Made by a program: the position numbers and the translations under genes | Assembly: GCF_050908995.1 (NCBI RefSeq) | Contig: NC_135130.1 | Coordinates: forward strand, 6,689,001 to 6,753,000 | Direction of reading: 5' to 3' | DNA: 64,000 nucleotides | Source of the DNA: Andrena cerasifolii | Lineage: Eukaryota > Arthropoda > Insecta > Hymenoptera > Andrenidae | Notes under the pieces: model-generated | The model's input: the letters and a program-made list of their open reading frames with translations, nothing else | What the model was told of the DNA's origin: nothing | Databases searched by the model: none | In this document: one piece after another, positions 37,001-52,000 of the stretch | Layout of the letters: every line of letters begins with the position of its first letter | Position numbering within the stretch: position 1 is the stretch's first letter

Positions 37001-40000
37001 ACACCCTCGGCGGTAGACACGAGCCAAGGCAGAGCCGGCTGGGTCTTGCGCAGATCTGCGAGCTAGAAAGTATGAGATCTGGCCTGGAAGCACGCATGCG
37101 ACGGGGGTGTTGGCCGAGGACGCGAAGGGTCGGCTGGATGGAACGAAGCTAGACTGACGGGGTAGGTAGACAGACATGTAGCGGACGGGGGGAGGGTGGA
37201 AAAATAGAGGAAAGTCTGGGGTGAAGGGGAAATTACGAGATCAGGAGATGAGGGACAAGGGAAGAGTTGAGGAAAAATGGAATCATAGAAAAGTGAAAGG
37301 AAAGGGGTGGGTAAGAAGAGTACCAAAATCGAACTTGCGTAGAAGGGATGAAATGTAGCTTAGAAATCTAATATAAAAAATTCCTCCTAAAGACGATGGA
37401 TCCACAAAAAATCAACACAAAATCTAAGATTCCATTGAAAAGGTGGGGTGCAGAAAGTGAAAGATCGGGTAAAGCGAAGACAAGGGGATGAAGCTGCCCA
37501 AAGAAGCGCGCAACTAACAAGCGGAGATCCCAAACTCGGAAATTCAAAAAATTATGAAATTGGGGATATGTAGAAGATAGGGGTAGGTTTATATTGCGCA
37601 ATTTTTCTCTGCCCAAATTTACTCTAAGGGGATGAAATTGACTCCTGAAAATCCGGCTACTTTCCCATAGAAAAATAGTCTTCAGACAAAAGTTGCTTCT
37701 GTAAATCAGGACTATGGTAAAGCACCCAATTACTGACAGCTAACCAATTACTGTGACCTTAAGCTATTTTACTTAAAATAACGAATAAATAAACTATAGT
37801 ATAGATTATAGGTTGAATTATATAATTCTTTTTTAGCATGACTTTACAACGTTTATTTATTCGTTATTGTAACTAAAATAGCTTAAGGTGGCAGTGATTG
37901 GTTAGGTGTCATTATTTGGATCCTTTACCCTATCATTTGTTAAAAGTGCGAGGAACGAAAATAGCCGGACTTTCAAGGGCCAATTTCGCGCCCTTGGAGT
38001 GAATTTGAGCGGCAAAAAAAATTGCGTAATACCCACCTGTGTATCCTCTACATATCCCCAAAGTTCCAGAATTTTCTGAACTTCCAGTTTGGGTATCTTG
38101 CCTTGTAAGAGACAGAGGGGCACAGCAAGGAAGCCGGGAAACAGCAGAATGTGAAAAGAGGGTGGGGCGGCCGAGAAGGCGTGCGCAAGAGGGGTGGCGG
38201 AGCAAAATCGTTCTCGCTCGCACAGTCGCAGGAAAATCGAAGCTTGCCGCCAGTGTGGCGGACACCGGCGCAGCATTCACTTCCGTTTCCTATCGGGCGT
38301 CTTCGCCGAGGCACGCGGCAGCATGCTGCTCGATGCTGGTTGAGGCCCGTCGAAAATGGACGATGGCGCGTCCGCCGGAAGTTGCCGCCGCTCGTGGCCG
38401 AGCACACGTCCTGCTCCACGAATCTTGTGCCCCGCGGGAACATTTTGTGCGCTCGAAAAGGTCGGCGACTCTCCGCGCCGATTCCACGAGGATCGTTCGT
38501 GAGGGGGCTTCAGGGAATCGGGGATGAAAAAGTTCGATAGACGCGAGATCGTATTCTGTGGTGCCGCGAGAGTTGGATTATTCGCTCGGCTGGAGGCGGA
38601 CGCTCCGCGGAGATTTCCCAGAGGTTATCGTGACGGTTTGGGGGAGCACTGATCGTGAGTTGAGTAGATTCGAATCAGTGAAGAGGTTCTGTAAAATTCG
38701 CGGGCTGTGGTGGTAAACTGGACTCGAGTAACAGGTAAAGTGGGTATTAAGTAGACGCGTCGTTATTCCTCAGGGTGCATTGTCCAAGTCGCCTCGAGTT
38801 CTTTCGAAATTCTCCAATTTTAATCAAAGCTGAATTTCGATTTCGATATCCACTTCAACCCCCTACAGGCGCCGAGTTTACTACGAGAAAAGTGTCCGCT
38901 TTGCTCTTGCAACCCGGTTACCATCCCCCCAGCTCCGACACCCGAATCCCACCGTCCAAGATGAGACCCCCGAAGCACCAGGAACACCCCCGTCGTTTCC
39001 AACCCCGCGAAGCCTCGAGCGTGACTATTTCCAGCGTCTACAAAAATAAGTGGCTTCTTTCGAGCGGAGACGGTCTCGTCGGGCTGACTTCGCTGAGACG
39101 GTGGCGGTTCGTGTTGAAGGATGGGTTGCTATTAATCAGACGGCGGTGGGGGCATGGGAAACAGACAAGTCAGGTGTCACATTCATTGCCGTCTCGCGAG
39201 GAGGCAACGAGCCGTGACTCGCGCGGTTGCGTCACACGACGCAAACTTAGCAAACCTGAAGGGGGAGGATTTGGGGGACGTGTGACGTTGGTAGGACCAT
39301 GGTGGGATCCTAGAGACGAACAATTTAGTTTCGTTATCGAACACTGGGCTGAGAAATCTGGACCTCGGAGCCAGAGTGTATTAAGTCCAGTTTTTTTAAA
39401 AAAAGTGATATTTCTCATGTTTCACGGGAGATTGAAAAATTTGATACGGGAAGCGTGTAAAATGTCAGTTTTTTTAAAAAGTGGACTTGATACACTCTGG
39501 GGTCCAGGTATATCGATGCTATTATCACACAGGGCATTGCAGAGTTGGGCCAATTTGCGGGATGTTTCATGAATGTGGTTTTGGGCAAAACCATCCCCCG
39601 AAGTACTTGCAAAGCATATGCAAACTGTAAAGGTGCAAATCTACGATGAGGCATAAATATCGTGTCTCGCATGAGACTTTAATCTCCATTATTGTTCTTT
39701 TATTTCCATTATTTACATTTTGCTGTCGCTGAGATTTCTGTCTCGTGATAGAAAAATCTGATGTAAAATCTCATCGTGGATTACCACCTTATGAAGTAAG
39801 TTTAAATTTTTAAAATTTTTTTCTTTTAATTTTCTCTAATTTTAAATTTAAAATTTTTTTATATTAAATTTAAAAAAAAAAAATTTCAAGTTTTTTTATT
39901 TTAATTTTTTTTTTAATTTAAGTCATTTAGTCCATCATGCACTGTGCATCCGTGGTAGTTGGAAAAATATTTTTGAGCCGTTAATTTCACCTGGGGATAC

Positions 40001-43000
40001 GACCTTAAACCCTAGAACACTAACATGGAGAAATACAGTGTCCCAAGTGCAACCACTAATCAGCTGTAAGTTCTTTCATAGGTTTACACTTCTCTTTTAA
40101 ATATTTTCATTTCAAAAATATCGGCAGACTCGATAAATGTGTATCTACTTGTCAATTTATTTTGAACCTAAAATGAACAACTTTTACAAGTTTGATGTTA
40201 AGAAAGTTAATGCAAAAATAGAAATAGTACTTTGTCAACATCGAGCACAGAGTCAGCAACAATTAACGTTAGTATTACAGGGTTGAGAAGCAGTTTCTCT
40301 TTTGTCTCTTCACTTTCACTCAACACGATAGTTAGGAAGACACTTTTTTAAAAATGGGGGTTAATTGAAGAGTCCTTGTAGAAAACAGTAAGTGCCAAAA
40401 ATCAAATTCTATACTATTACCATTGGCAGGACATTTTCCGATTCAATTTTATTTTTTTAATTCTGGCGTTTACAGTGTTTCCTACAAGGACTCTTCAATT
40501 TTGTACTTGAAGAGTAGTTTTACTGGGGTTTAGTTCTGGAAATGATTGGGTACTTTTAAGGAAATGGCGAAATAATTTAAAGAGTTTATAGGAAATTTGT
40601 GTGAAAATAGGTGACTTACAGTACCGGTGACTTTTTAAACGAAGTTTAGAAGCCTGAACCGATCCTCCAATGATTTTCCTGAAACACAGGAGTAAGACAT
40701 ATTTTAGAAGTCAACATTCAACCGTATTGGTCACATGGTGGATCAAAACGCAATTAAGAGACTTCATGCTTTGACGAATTCAGTGCACAAGCTAAAATTC
40801 TATAAGATCTCTTGTACGATATTTTCCAAGCCCGGTCAAAGAAGTGTCACCATGGTGGAATCTAGACTTCTTCAGTCTTTCCAAGGTCCCTGGTTCGTGC
40901 TCCCTGACCTACCAGAACCTAAATGTCGTCACCTCGATCGATGAATGAAATGCTAAAATTTCTACGCGCGACTCGTTTCCTCGAGAGCCAAGTGTGGATC
41001 GTTACGTGAAGAATAAGTAAGCGAGATAACGGCCTGTTGCGTAACCGACGATAACGACCACGCTCGTGTCCTGCAACGCGTTATCTTGGACGAAACGATT
41101 TATGCTTGGAAAGAGCTTAGCCTCCAGAAGAAACTGGGAGGTCAGCACGGCGAAAGGATTTTCTTTGGCCGATAAATAGCTTATCGAACTTTAGTCTCCT
41201 TAATGCTGGAGGTCTCTAAAAAGTTTGGGGAACTTGGCGCGAGCTGGTGCTCTTGGATAAGTCCACTGGCAGTGGCAATGCATCGTGGAGTAACACAGAA
41301 GCTTTAAACTACAGTAAAGGGTGATTTTGTGTTTTGAAAATAAATTTTTAGAAATTGTGGAAAGTTGGGAAGATGAGGGTTTGTTCTTGGAGAAACTAAG
41401 CTTCCTAGAATTTCTAAATCCTGTGGAAAAATTCAAGTACACAGTCTACTAATAAATGGCAAATTTGCAAGCTGCTTTGGAGCACAGTAACCAAAAATAT
41501 TCGAGCACATTTTGGAGCACAGTATCCAAAAATATTCGAAACTCGAGGCAGCAAAATTCTATGGAAGGGAAAACCTCCAAGGACCAATCGGAAGGATCGA
41601 TATGGTGAATGGCTCGGTGAACCAGGGAAGAGGAAAACCACGTCCATCAATTGTTTGCTGGCTCAGGGGAAGCGAAGGGCCCTGACGATCAATGAAACGT
41701 ACTGGTATACCGGTATGCGCCAGATATGATCACCCACGAATTGTCTGAGAGACTATAGCACGAACGTAGGCTGCATGGGAATGTAGAGCGACCGTGGATT
41801 TCGTTGTGGGCTGTGACAGCCAGATGGGGAGGCGGTTTCCTGCGAAGGGATTAAAGGAAATTTATTGATGAAGATCGGATCGGTGATTCGTTAGAGAGGA
41901 AAGCTTTGCGCCGTGACGATGCGGTTGGACTCTGAAGCAGAGGAGCTCGGGAGATGTTCAACGGATATAAAGAATAATCCAAGAGCAACTTGGGACGTCA
42001 GGATTTTTTTTGCAGCGTTTATCTTTGATGAATTTAATTTTATATTATATTAGAATAGTCGCCATCCTGCTGAAAGCTTTGCCAGTCGTAAAAATGACGA
42101 AGCTGTGTAGCCTAAAGTTAAATTAAATGTTCCAATCGAGTTCCAAGTCCTCCAAAGACCACAGCATCGAATAAGCTGGGTCATTATCCTACTTCTGTCC
42201 ACGTGACGATGTTTAAAGAAGAATTGCTGATGAGGTATTAACAGAAGGCTGGAAACTAAAAACACCTAATCCTGTGCCATCAGTTCTAAGGTTTCCATGA
42301 AAGGAGAACCGTTTGAGCAGAAGTGGCGCTTGAAGTGCAGCTTCACAGGTGGACGAAGAAAGTGCATAATTTGATTGATTCGAATGGATTACACTAGTTT
42401 ACAGAATAAAAAGAAAATTGTGCAGCAGGTGCCACTATTTTTTGCTTGTGTACAAAGGCCCGCTGGCTTCGAACAAATCGATCATTCGCAACACGAGATA
42501 CTCGCAATTAAGTGGGAGCACCTTTTTGACGGACAGGTAAAAAGTTCACCTGTCGATATCTCGAAAACGTACCCGTAGAAGAAAATCGGACCTTATTTTC
42601 GGAATCAGCGAGTCATTTTACATGAGAGGAAAATAGCGGCATCTGCCGTGTAAAGTGGCTGTAAACTAGTGTTAGAGTTGGACCCATTGGACGCCACCGA
42701 AAGAGCCGCGTCGGTGGCCAGAAATCGTGTGCACCTGAAGCAACGACCACTCGCAGAAAGGTCACGAACGCGAGGCAACGCTTGAGCGCGCCGCAATTAT
42801 GGCACCGCCACTAAATGACACTAATTTCTGCCCGCAGCTCTGCCGAGAGAGAAGCGATCTTTAATCAGCCACGCACACACGCGACCAGGCGAAACCGAGT
42901 GGCTCGCGTTGTTTCCGTTTCGATTTAGCGGCTCGGCCGCCAGCTCAGTGGATGCAGACGGGCCTATCGGCCGCGCGGAAAGCGGTGGGCTTAATCTAAT

Positions 43001-46000
43001 TGACGAGATTCACCGTTCCTGATGAGCTTATCGAGATCAGCTTGAAGATCGGGGGCCATTTTTAGACGTAAAAGGGGCCATGTTGAATTCGAAGAATGGA
43101 ATTTTGAGGATCTGAGGCAGGTTACTTCGAGTTATTTGGAGCACGGATTAAACGGAATTCGGATTATCGAGGTTCCACCTTGTTTGATGAGGTTGGGGTC
43201 CATTTTTGGACGTCGAAGGTGCCATCTTGAATTCGTACAGTGGAGGCTTGATAATTTAAGGCAAGTTTAGTTCGAGTTATTTGGAGCACGGATTAAACGG
43301 AATTCGGATTATCGAGGTTCCATCTTGTTTGATGAGGTTGGGGTCCATTTTTGGACGTCGAAGGTGCCATGTTGAATTCGAAGAATGGAATTTTGAGGAT
43401 CTGAGGCAGGTTACATCGAGTTATTTGGAGCACGGATTAAACGGAATTCGGATTATCGAGGTTCCATCTTGTTTGATGAGGTTGGGGTCCATTTGGGACG
43501 TTGAAAGAGCCATCTTGAATTCGTACAGTGGAGGCTTGATAATTTAAGGCAACTTTAGTTCGAGTTATATGGAGCACGGATTAAACGGAATTCGGATTAT
43601 CGAGGTTCCACCTTCTTTGATGTGGTTAGGGTCCATTTTTGGACGTCGAAGATGCCATCTTGAATTCGTACAGTGGAGGCCTGATAATCTCAGGCAAGTT
43701 TACTTCGAGTTATTTGGAGCACGGATTAAACGAAACTCGGATTACCGAGACCCCACTGAGCTAAGTTGTAACCTCGTTCCTATCAAACTTGCGAATAAAA
43801 AGTGGTTCTAGCTTGATAGAGTACAGCAAACACTGTGTCGTAAAGATATCCACTGTAACGACTCATCGAGTATCAAGGGAAATGGAGGGAGAAGTGCCTC
43901 CCATCGGGGAAAGATGGAGAGGAAAATAAAACGATTCCCTATAGTCGCTCTTAAAATGGCATTGGCGGTAACACGATCGTTCAAATAGCAGGATCGCGCA
44001 AATAGGTCGATTCTCGAATGGACAGCCGATATCCGTGCAAACAATGTTGCAAAATAGAGGGCCGATGGGGATCGATGGGCCAAGTGTCGAAAGACCAAAA
44101 GAGCTGCCAGAAATTGTTAGGCGGGATGAATCAATGATCGGATGAAATAAGGCTCGATCGTGCACTAGGGTATTCGTTCCATCGAATATCAGAATCTTCG
44201 GTATGGTTGATGCTAAATCGAAAATCCGAAGGCGCGTATAAAAAGCACCCCTGGAAAGTATTTATGAAGGAGAGCAGAATTTTTTTTTAATTTCCGTGGA
44301 GATTTGTAGTTCAGCTAAGATTTGCAGGTAATTCAGTGATTTGAGAATTTTTAGAACATGGGGAGAATTAATAGAGCGCGAAGCATTTCGGTTCACAGTT
44401 CACGATAGGGTTCAGAGAGTGTTCTAAGGTGGACAAGTGCTTACTCCACGTCTCTCGAGGAAACGATAAATGTGCCACGTTTTATGTAACGCGACAGTGA
44501 AGCGTCGTACAACCTACTTGGCAGCCAAGTTTAGAGCCGATCGCACGGCAAATTTGCAGGTTTCACGTATTATTTTCGTAAGGCGCATTGTTTCGTCGGC
44601 TATCAGAGGGCTGTCTGTTCTACCAGAGGCTGTTGGACAATGTGTTCACTGTGTAATCTGAAATTCAATGTTTTGGCACGTGCTGACTTGCTGCCTGAGG
44701 TCTGAGCTCACTTAATTGCTAGCAGAAAATACACACGCGCTTTTCGAATTATGGAAAATCGTGGGAAAACGTTGCCCGCTATAGAAACTTTTGCCAAAAA
44801 TCGTTGTAATTTACTTTCGGTCAGCATATCAAGTTTGGGATTTGGACGTGAAAATAGATGTGAAATTGTATTCGGTATATAAAGCATTAGGAGGGATTAA
44901 AGATTGTTCTATTGTCTATCCGGCTTTCGTGTGTTAATTTTTGCTGCAATTCTGCAAGACAGTGTACGCTGCAAAGTGTACAACTGGATGAAGGTAGGTA
45001 TTTAAAGTGCTTTCTACTTGCTACTTAAAATACTGCCCCAGTACGTTGAACCCTCAAATCTGATTAGAGCTACAGTAGCTGGCTTTGCGTGCGCTGCAGT
45101 TGAGAAACTATGAAGCTACGAAGGCTTTCCATTTTGTGAGTGAACTGGATCATTGATAGCCATTTCCATAATCCTTATCAGGAGCATAAAACTACGAAAT
45201 GTCCAGAAATAAAACAAGGCAATGATCATAAGATACGTAAGATCCATCTAAATAGATCCCTTCCCCATAGTATCTCAATTCCAGCCACCACTTTCATCAA
45301 CAAGAAGTGTGCAAAAAAAAAGAAAACTCTCCAGAAAAGCCCAATTATGCAAAACAGCAACGGGGTCACCTTAAATCTCCTAATTAAGGTACATCGACTT
45401 CGAAAGCCCAGCAAAGTTAAGAAACAACTTTAACTACATTAAGGGCGAAGTTCAGTGACAGCTGAAAAGCCCAGGCAGCTGTCTTCGGAGAAAGATCGCC
45501 AGGAGCACCCAATTATCCAAAACTACACTCCCCCTTTGAATTTCCCAAAGTATTTCCACCCAGCAATTTATCCTCCCAGGACGAAGGCTCCCCGAAAGAA
45601 GCCCGCGTAACAGATCCCACCGAGACCAATCACTTAAACAGGAACTCCGCCAGGTTCACCGAACCAGCCGAAGGTACAGTGGGGTATCCTATAACGAACT
45701 GATTCGTTCTAGAAGGAATTTAATTCTATTTTGAATTTAATTTATTGTATTTCTCCACGTTCGTGCTAAGCGTTTCGATGAAATGAGAAAAAATTGCTCG
45801 TTATAGCGGTGGTTCGTTATAAGGTGGTTCGTTAAAGGAACCTCGCCGTACTTGGATTATCCCGAGAGGTCCACGGGAGCATCCACCATGCTTCCGAAAA
45901 TTCGTCGTTCGCCAGGCTTCCAAGCAGACAGTGGAAGTTTTCTCATTAACTAACTCGTGCAACGAGCCATTCAATGAACCAAAGCTGATCCTCAGTGCCA

Positions 46001-49000
46001 CGGCTAGCACCGCCGGCAGCCGGTCCTCGCCCGTTTTCTATTCTAATTCCGAAGCTATTCTAGTCCGCGGACGCCGGCCAATGGGCTACGTCCGCCAGTA
46101 AAGCGCGCTCCTCTCCTCCATCCCCCTTTACTCCCCCCTTCCTCGTGTCAACCGCAGTCGTTCTCGAGGCATCGCGTGCGCCAGATTATACGGCTGCATC
46201 CTCCTTTTCTACCAGCCCGCGTTATCGGTCGCGTTGCCTTCCACCCCCCCCGGTGCCAATAACCGGGCGGAGGATAAAGGACGATCATCGGCCATCATCG
46301 TTCCGCGAAGGAGACGATCGTCGCGAGAAGGACAGCTCGGGGGGGAGAATTCCCTCCTGCTCGCCTCCTCTTCGCTGTTTAATGTCGGTCTGAGGAGTGT
46401 ACCGAGTGAGAAAGAGGTGCAGATATCGCCGTCACGATTGCTGCGAACGGGCGGAAAGGAGGATTTCGAAAAGGGCGGCCACGGTGCGACACAGAGGGCG
46501 CGCTAGCAGGGAGAGATGCAGTGGCGTCGACAGCGAAGGGTCACCCACGTGATCGGCTCCTCCAATCACGTTCTACTTTTAGCGAGGTACCAAGACGGTA
46601 CGGAACCTTGAGGAAGAGGCTGATCGTGGACCTTAGTGGCGAGCTTTCGTTTTTCTGTTTTGTTTGTTGTTCGACCGGCGTAGCTAGTCTTTTCGTTCTC
46701 GGGGCGATTTTTGCTAGAGACGCTAGTGCCTTGGCTTCGTTTAACCCATTAGCAGAGCGATGGGTAACTACTGGGGTGGTACGGAAAATTAGGAGATTAA
46801 TCGGAAGCTTGATTTTATGCCAAAGTTTGTAGTTTCCTTGGGGGACTAGTTAGGGAACTGTTGGTACAGGTGGATACTATATGGAATGGTTTGGGATCTC
46901 TCTTTCCCAGGGGGTGTTTCTTTCCCAGAAGAGGGTGAAAGTTGCATTGCCAAGTCAGAGCACTGTTAATGGGTTAATACGATCGAGTGGGATGCAATTT
47001 TAGCTTGACACGTGCACCTTGGAAGTAGCATCAGCTTCCTTCCGTTCTTCAGGAGCGGCTGGAAGTGTTTAGAGGATTGAAACTGTACAGTTAGACAGCT
47101 TTATAATTTTGCTTGGTAATTGCTCCTCACTAATCACATTCCCCCGTCATTAGACACTCGAGCAAGATGTAGATAAAAGCCAGGCCTTTTGCCTCATCTT
47201 GCTCCGTTAACAATCACACTGCCTAGAGTATCCAGAAAAGTACTCCAGCTTCCACAACCACTGAACGTAGCATGATAAGAACAAAGGCCCCAAAACCCAC
47301 CAGCAACGATTGGATGCTCGGTTACTGTCGAAAGCATCACCGAGCATTCAACAGGAAACCATCCACTACAATTTCTCCACTACCCCGCCCTCTTATGCCG
47401 CCTATCGCCCTCCATATAACAACACGAACGTGAGACTCGAAGTAGGTGTCCGTGGACAGCGAACGCCGACGTGCTCCGGTGACAAAATTCCTCGGTAACT
47501 GGAGAGGCTTGAACGGTGGCCAGTTCCTCCTGATAATCCTCCCATAGCCCCCCATACGACGTGCCAGGGTGGCGCGGAACAATGGAAGAAACTTTCCCAG
47601 CAGTCAATTTAGTATTCCGTGGAATGCGTAGTATCTGTGACGCTGTAGAACGTGATACCGTTGCTCTGGCCAGCCCTGATGAAGCCAATTAGAACGCTGA
47701 AACGTGGGTGTGCGTTCCCTGGCCCGGTTCAAACCAGACCGCCCTGGTTCCAGTTGACGCCGGCGAAACGCCGCCTAGCGCGGTGTAGTGGATTAAGTCT
47801 GAGGTTGCTTGGGCCCCTCTGTTCGCAGTTTCGCCGGACGAAGAAGACGAGGAAGAGGGATTGCGAAAGGACTACGCGAGGGGCCGGGAGAATGACACCA
47901 GCAGGGATCGGTTCGATCGGAACGGGCGGGGGGGTTATAAGCCCCGGCGGGCCGGAAACGGCGACAGCAGCAGCTACGCTGGCGCCGCGAACCGGTCCCA
48001 CAAGGACGTGTCGTCCGGATCGCCGTCCCAGCCGAAGATGATCTTCAACGAGGACGAGTACATGAGGATCACGACCCCGCGGCAGGACATGCTGCTGAAG
48101 AAGGGCTACCTGTCGCGGAAGAAGCCGTGGACCGGAAACGCCAGCACCAGCGCGACGCCGTCCACCACCGAGAGCCAGTCTGCATCGCATTCCACCGCAG
48201 GTAGAGGTATAGGTAGAAGCGTAACGCATTTCATCGAATTTTTGTTGATTTTGTCCACCTGTTTACCGTCCCGACCCAACTGGCCCCATGGAGATCTCGG
48301 GGTGGCGGCAGGTACCCACTTCTTCTGTGATGGATAGTAGAATAGTCGGTTTTATGTAAAGTGGGACTGGAGTTTGGGTCTGTATAGATTTTTGAACTTT
48401 CCGGAGCCTAAGGTACCTTGGTAATCGAATCCATGTGTAGCATCCCTGGCTTCTGATTTATCAGAGTCTCGCTTAATCATTCGACGTCCTTGATTCTTCA
48501 ATTAGAGGTAGTCGGAAAGTGTCCCCCTTCATCCTCCCTGATCATACGACACTCGATCGCTTAACAATCGCTGCACTTCACTTGTCACGCGTGATTAACA
48601 CCCGCGAGTACCTGACTCTGGGCTTGGATACGTTCTACTTCGAGGTGGCATTGCAGATGGCAGCGAAACGACGGAAGATCAGCAGCTACTTGACAGAGAC
48701 TGCGGTACGGGCGAGTATCCATCGACGGCAGACTCTGGGCTGCAGTTGGGCTATGGGACCTTCTACGACCACGCCTGTGGTTACTACTACGAGTACCCGG
48801 TGATGCTTGTGGGCCCTGCGCCAGTCCCAGCGCAGGTTGGACCAGGCGTCCTAGCAGCTGTACCCTGCGAACCCGTGCCTTTGAGGCCCATAGAGTGGGT
48901 CAATCCTGCGTTTGTGCCCTCGCTGTCTGGGCAACCGTACCTCATGGTGGACTATCAGGTGTGAATTTATCTTACAATTTCGTAAGTGGCCGAGCCTTGG

Positions 49001-52000
49001 AGGCACTGTTCTAGAGCTTCACTAGTCAAGTCAATTATTCCCTAGTAGTTTCCCTCAGAACGCTCCCCCAGCCTTCTACAGTTCCAAGCAGAACCTAGCG
49101 AAACCTACTCAGAAGTGAGTTCAACCTCTATTCCCACACCATACTCAACTATCCCGTAGTAATTTCCTTCAGAGGACCCTTCAATTCCCCATAGTCCTCA
49201 ATCCAAGCTGAAGGCGGCAGAACATTCTCAGAAATCGGACTCTCCTGTTTACAGTCCAGCCAGAGCACAGAGAACGCAACTATGGTGGAAGAACAGGAGA
49301 CCACGGTGGTGCCAGTGGAGACCGTCAATGGCACCTGCAACGAGAACGGCACAGAAAGCGCCAGTTGCAGCGGAAGCGTGACTGGCGAGACGGAGGAACA
49401 GCCTGCAGAGGCTGCTGCCACCACGAAGGAGAGCGAGCCCGACGAGCAGCCAACGAAGGAGCAGGCTGAGGAGCAGGACACGTACGAGCAGTTCGCGGAG
49501 GAGCAGCCGGAGGAAAGTGAGACCAATGGGGCTCCTTACATGGAACCAGTCCTAGTGCAGCAGCCTGTGCACGTGTCGCACGTGATACCAGTAGTCCCGC
49601 AACAGTACATGTATCCTGGCCACTACATGTTCGGCCTTCCGTTGGTCAACGTGAATGGTTAGTTGATCGAGAGGGCGGAGCCTCCGCCGCTTAGCCGTAG
49701 GCGCAGGACCCTCGATATTTGCACGTGGCGGTGGGCATATAGTGAAGTCACGAATCCAGTAACAAAATGGTGACGGAGAGAACCATAGCCTCCAGGGTTC
49801 TCTGCACCCTTAGGTTTAATGAGAACTGAATAGTTGCGGCACTTGATGCAGTCCTGAAGAGGACCCCTGTTTTTTTTTTTTTAAAGCAGTGGGACTTCAT
49901 TATATTTCTACTACCATAGTGTACTCTTTTCTACTGCTCTGTTGCTAGCGCATGGGTAAACGTTACCAGAGAACCTTCTCGCTCCTATTTGGTAGCTTTC
50001 CTTCTGTTCGCGGATAGATGGACGGAACAACGGGCGAACAAGCGAAGGTTGTTAGTTTCTTTGTGGCTAAGTGAGTCTGTTGCGTAAATGCGATAACTAA
50101 CGGGGAGGGAGCGGTGCATCGCAACGTTGCGCAATCCTATCGTTGTTTTGCTGTCGATGATGCATGGTTGGAACGATGGAAGCTCCGATTTAAGATTAAT
50201 CCGAGCTTCGCGCGGTTCTTCTCGCGATCTTCATCTATGTGGATAGATTTTCATGTTACTTTCGTCACGTTTCATGTTTGTGAATACTGGACCGTGAGTT
50301 GAGTACTTTGACTGCCACTCATTCAGTTCCAATTCACGATGGAACCTTACTGCTCTGCCAATGAACCCTACTGCATCCTCTAACTACCCAATTCACCAGT
50401 TTACTAGATCTCAACTACCAGATCTCAATGACAAGGCAGTCAAAGTATTAATGAACCCTACCCAGAAAGAGCAAACCCTAATCACTATCAAAACTTAGCA
50501 TACTTCTTTCCCAATATGAATTCGCTCCACTATAAAATTGCACTGAGTTCAGTGAAATCAGCCTTGCATGAGGATCTAGCGAAAATACGAGCACATTCCA
50601 TGCGCGTAGATCGCTAGATGAACGGCTTAACAAGCGACAATGTCCAAGAGCATGTCGGAAGTAGGATTGTATAACGTGATTTAATTCTCCCGTGAGAAGA
50701 CCCACGCCAAGGAATGTATACTTAACGAAAGGAATGACGGGCAGAAGAAGAAGAGAGTACAGTGTGGCAGGTGCTATGTTCGCGTGTACAGAGATGATTT
50801 ATTCGATGCTCCTTCCCCCCCTAACTGCGTGTCTCAGTCTAGACGTTAGTGCGTTTGATTGTACCTGTTTCTAATGTTAAACGAGAATAGTGTCGGTTGG
50901 ATGCGCGGCCAGGGGCAAGGGATATAGCCAGATTCATGACTGCTGTCCCGTCCATCGGCATCATTGCTGTTTTATTACCGCCGTGCCTCTACCACATTCA
51001 AGGTAAAAGGTAATAATTCGCAAAGAAGCGCTTCTCTTTAGATACGATCGCAGATCACGCGAGGGTTCTTGAGCTGTACAATCTTGCGCTTGGGACAGTT
51101 TCAGGCGGGACACCTCTGGCGCTTCAGGGAGAAATATGCAGTTGCCTATTGGGAACGAGTCATACCCTATTTGATGTTACAACCGTTTCCTTGTCACTTT
51201 GGTTACTATTACAGTGGTGGTCCAAAGGGAAGTTTAAAACTCATATGAGATATCAATTTTCGGATATAATTCTTTCTAATAGAGGTGCCTTATTTTTGTT
51301 ACCATTCACAGTTAGAACTGTCTCTTCGCCACTACTGTATCTCGCGGTTCATGCTACTGCAAACCATCCCTGGCGATATGCATACCTATCAACACAGATC
51401 TACCATTTCCTCCAATCTCACAAATCACTCACAACTATTTCAATTCCAGTGAACAGCTTAAGAACCCACTACCAGTTCGATCTTCTACCATCTACCTCAC
51501 CATGTTCCGCCTGAAAAGTGTCCCCAAACGCAAAGGAAACAGTTCCCAAGATACAGCCCTACCCAAGCATCTGACGATCGTGCCTAAAGTCAAGACTCTG
51601 TGTACACGCTGTCGATGTGTGTGTGTCTGCAAACGTCTAATTTCTCGACTCGTCATTATTCACCGTAATTACGATCAGCATCACTCTGTCTCTCTATCAA
51701 TCTGCGCCCATCAGCACGCCGCCTCGCACGTTGCACACAGGGGAAAAGAGGCGTTTCACCCAGACGAGGGTGGGGGGGGAGTCCATTGACTCATAACGAT
51801 CACGAGGACGCAGTTGTTCCATCGACATTTCTATGTCAGAAATATGCTTGGTCGCGCGAGGGGCGCCAGAGGAGGACTTGGCAGAGCCCGTGCGCGATAG
51901 CTGCGTCTCAAATAAGAACCGGTTTAAAATAGCCGGCTAGCGTCGAGCTGCTCGATAAGACGTACGCGAAGGGCTAGAGACGGAGAAGCCAAGTTCAATC

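Larger units (their letters stand above)
7062..47828 (+). other. Intron 1, 40.8 kb, transposon-rich
   Basis: Runs from GTGAGT at 7062 to gttcgcag at 47821-47828. I found no convincing protein-coding gene inside it. Its content is the mobile elements, satellites and hairpins listed separately, plus several GC-rich islands (about 15600-16350, 18130-18830, 28190-28760, 38150-38660, 46080-46620) that could be enhancers or alternative promoters. Confidence 0.6.

Noticed and set aside
38775..39572. 265-codon open frame on the plus strand
   Set aside because: No domain, uneven composition, and a MITE (39358-39507) sits inside it in frame only by chance. It lies in a long intron.
7062..47828. tRNA genes in the intron
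   Set aside because: A few GTTCGAATC-like strings (for example near 18280 and 28376) lack the rest of a tRNA fold.
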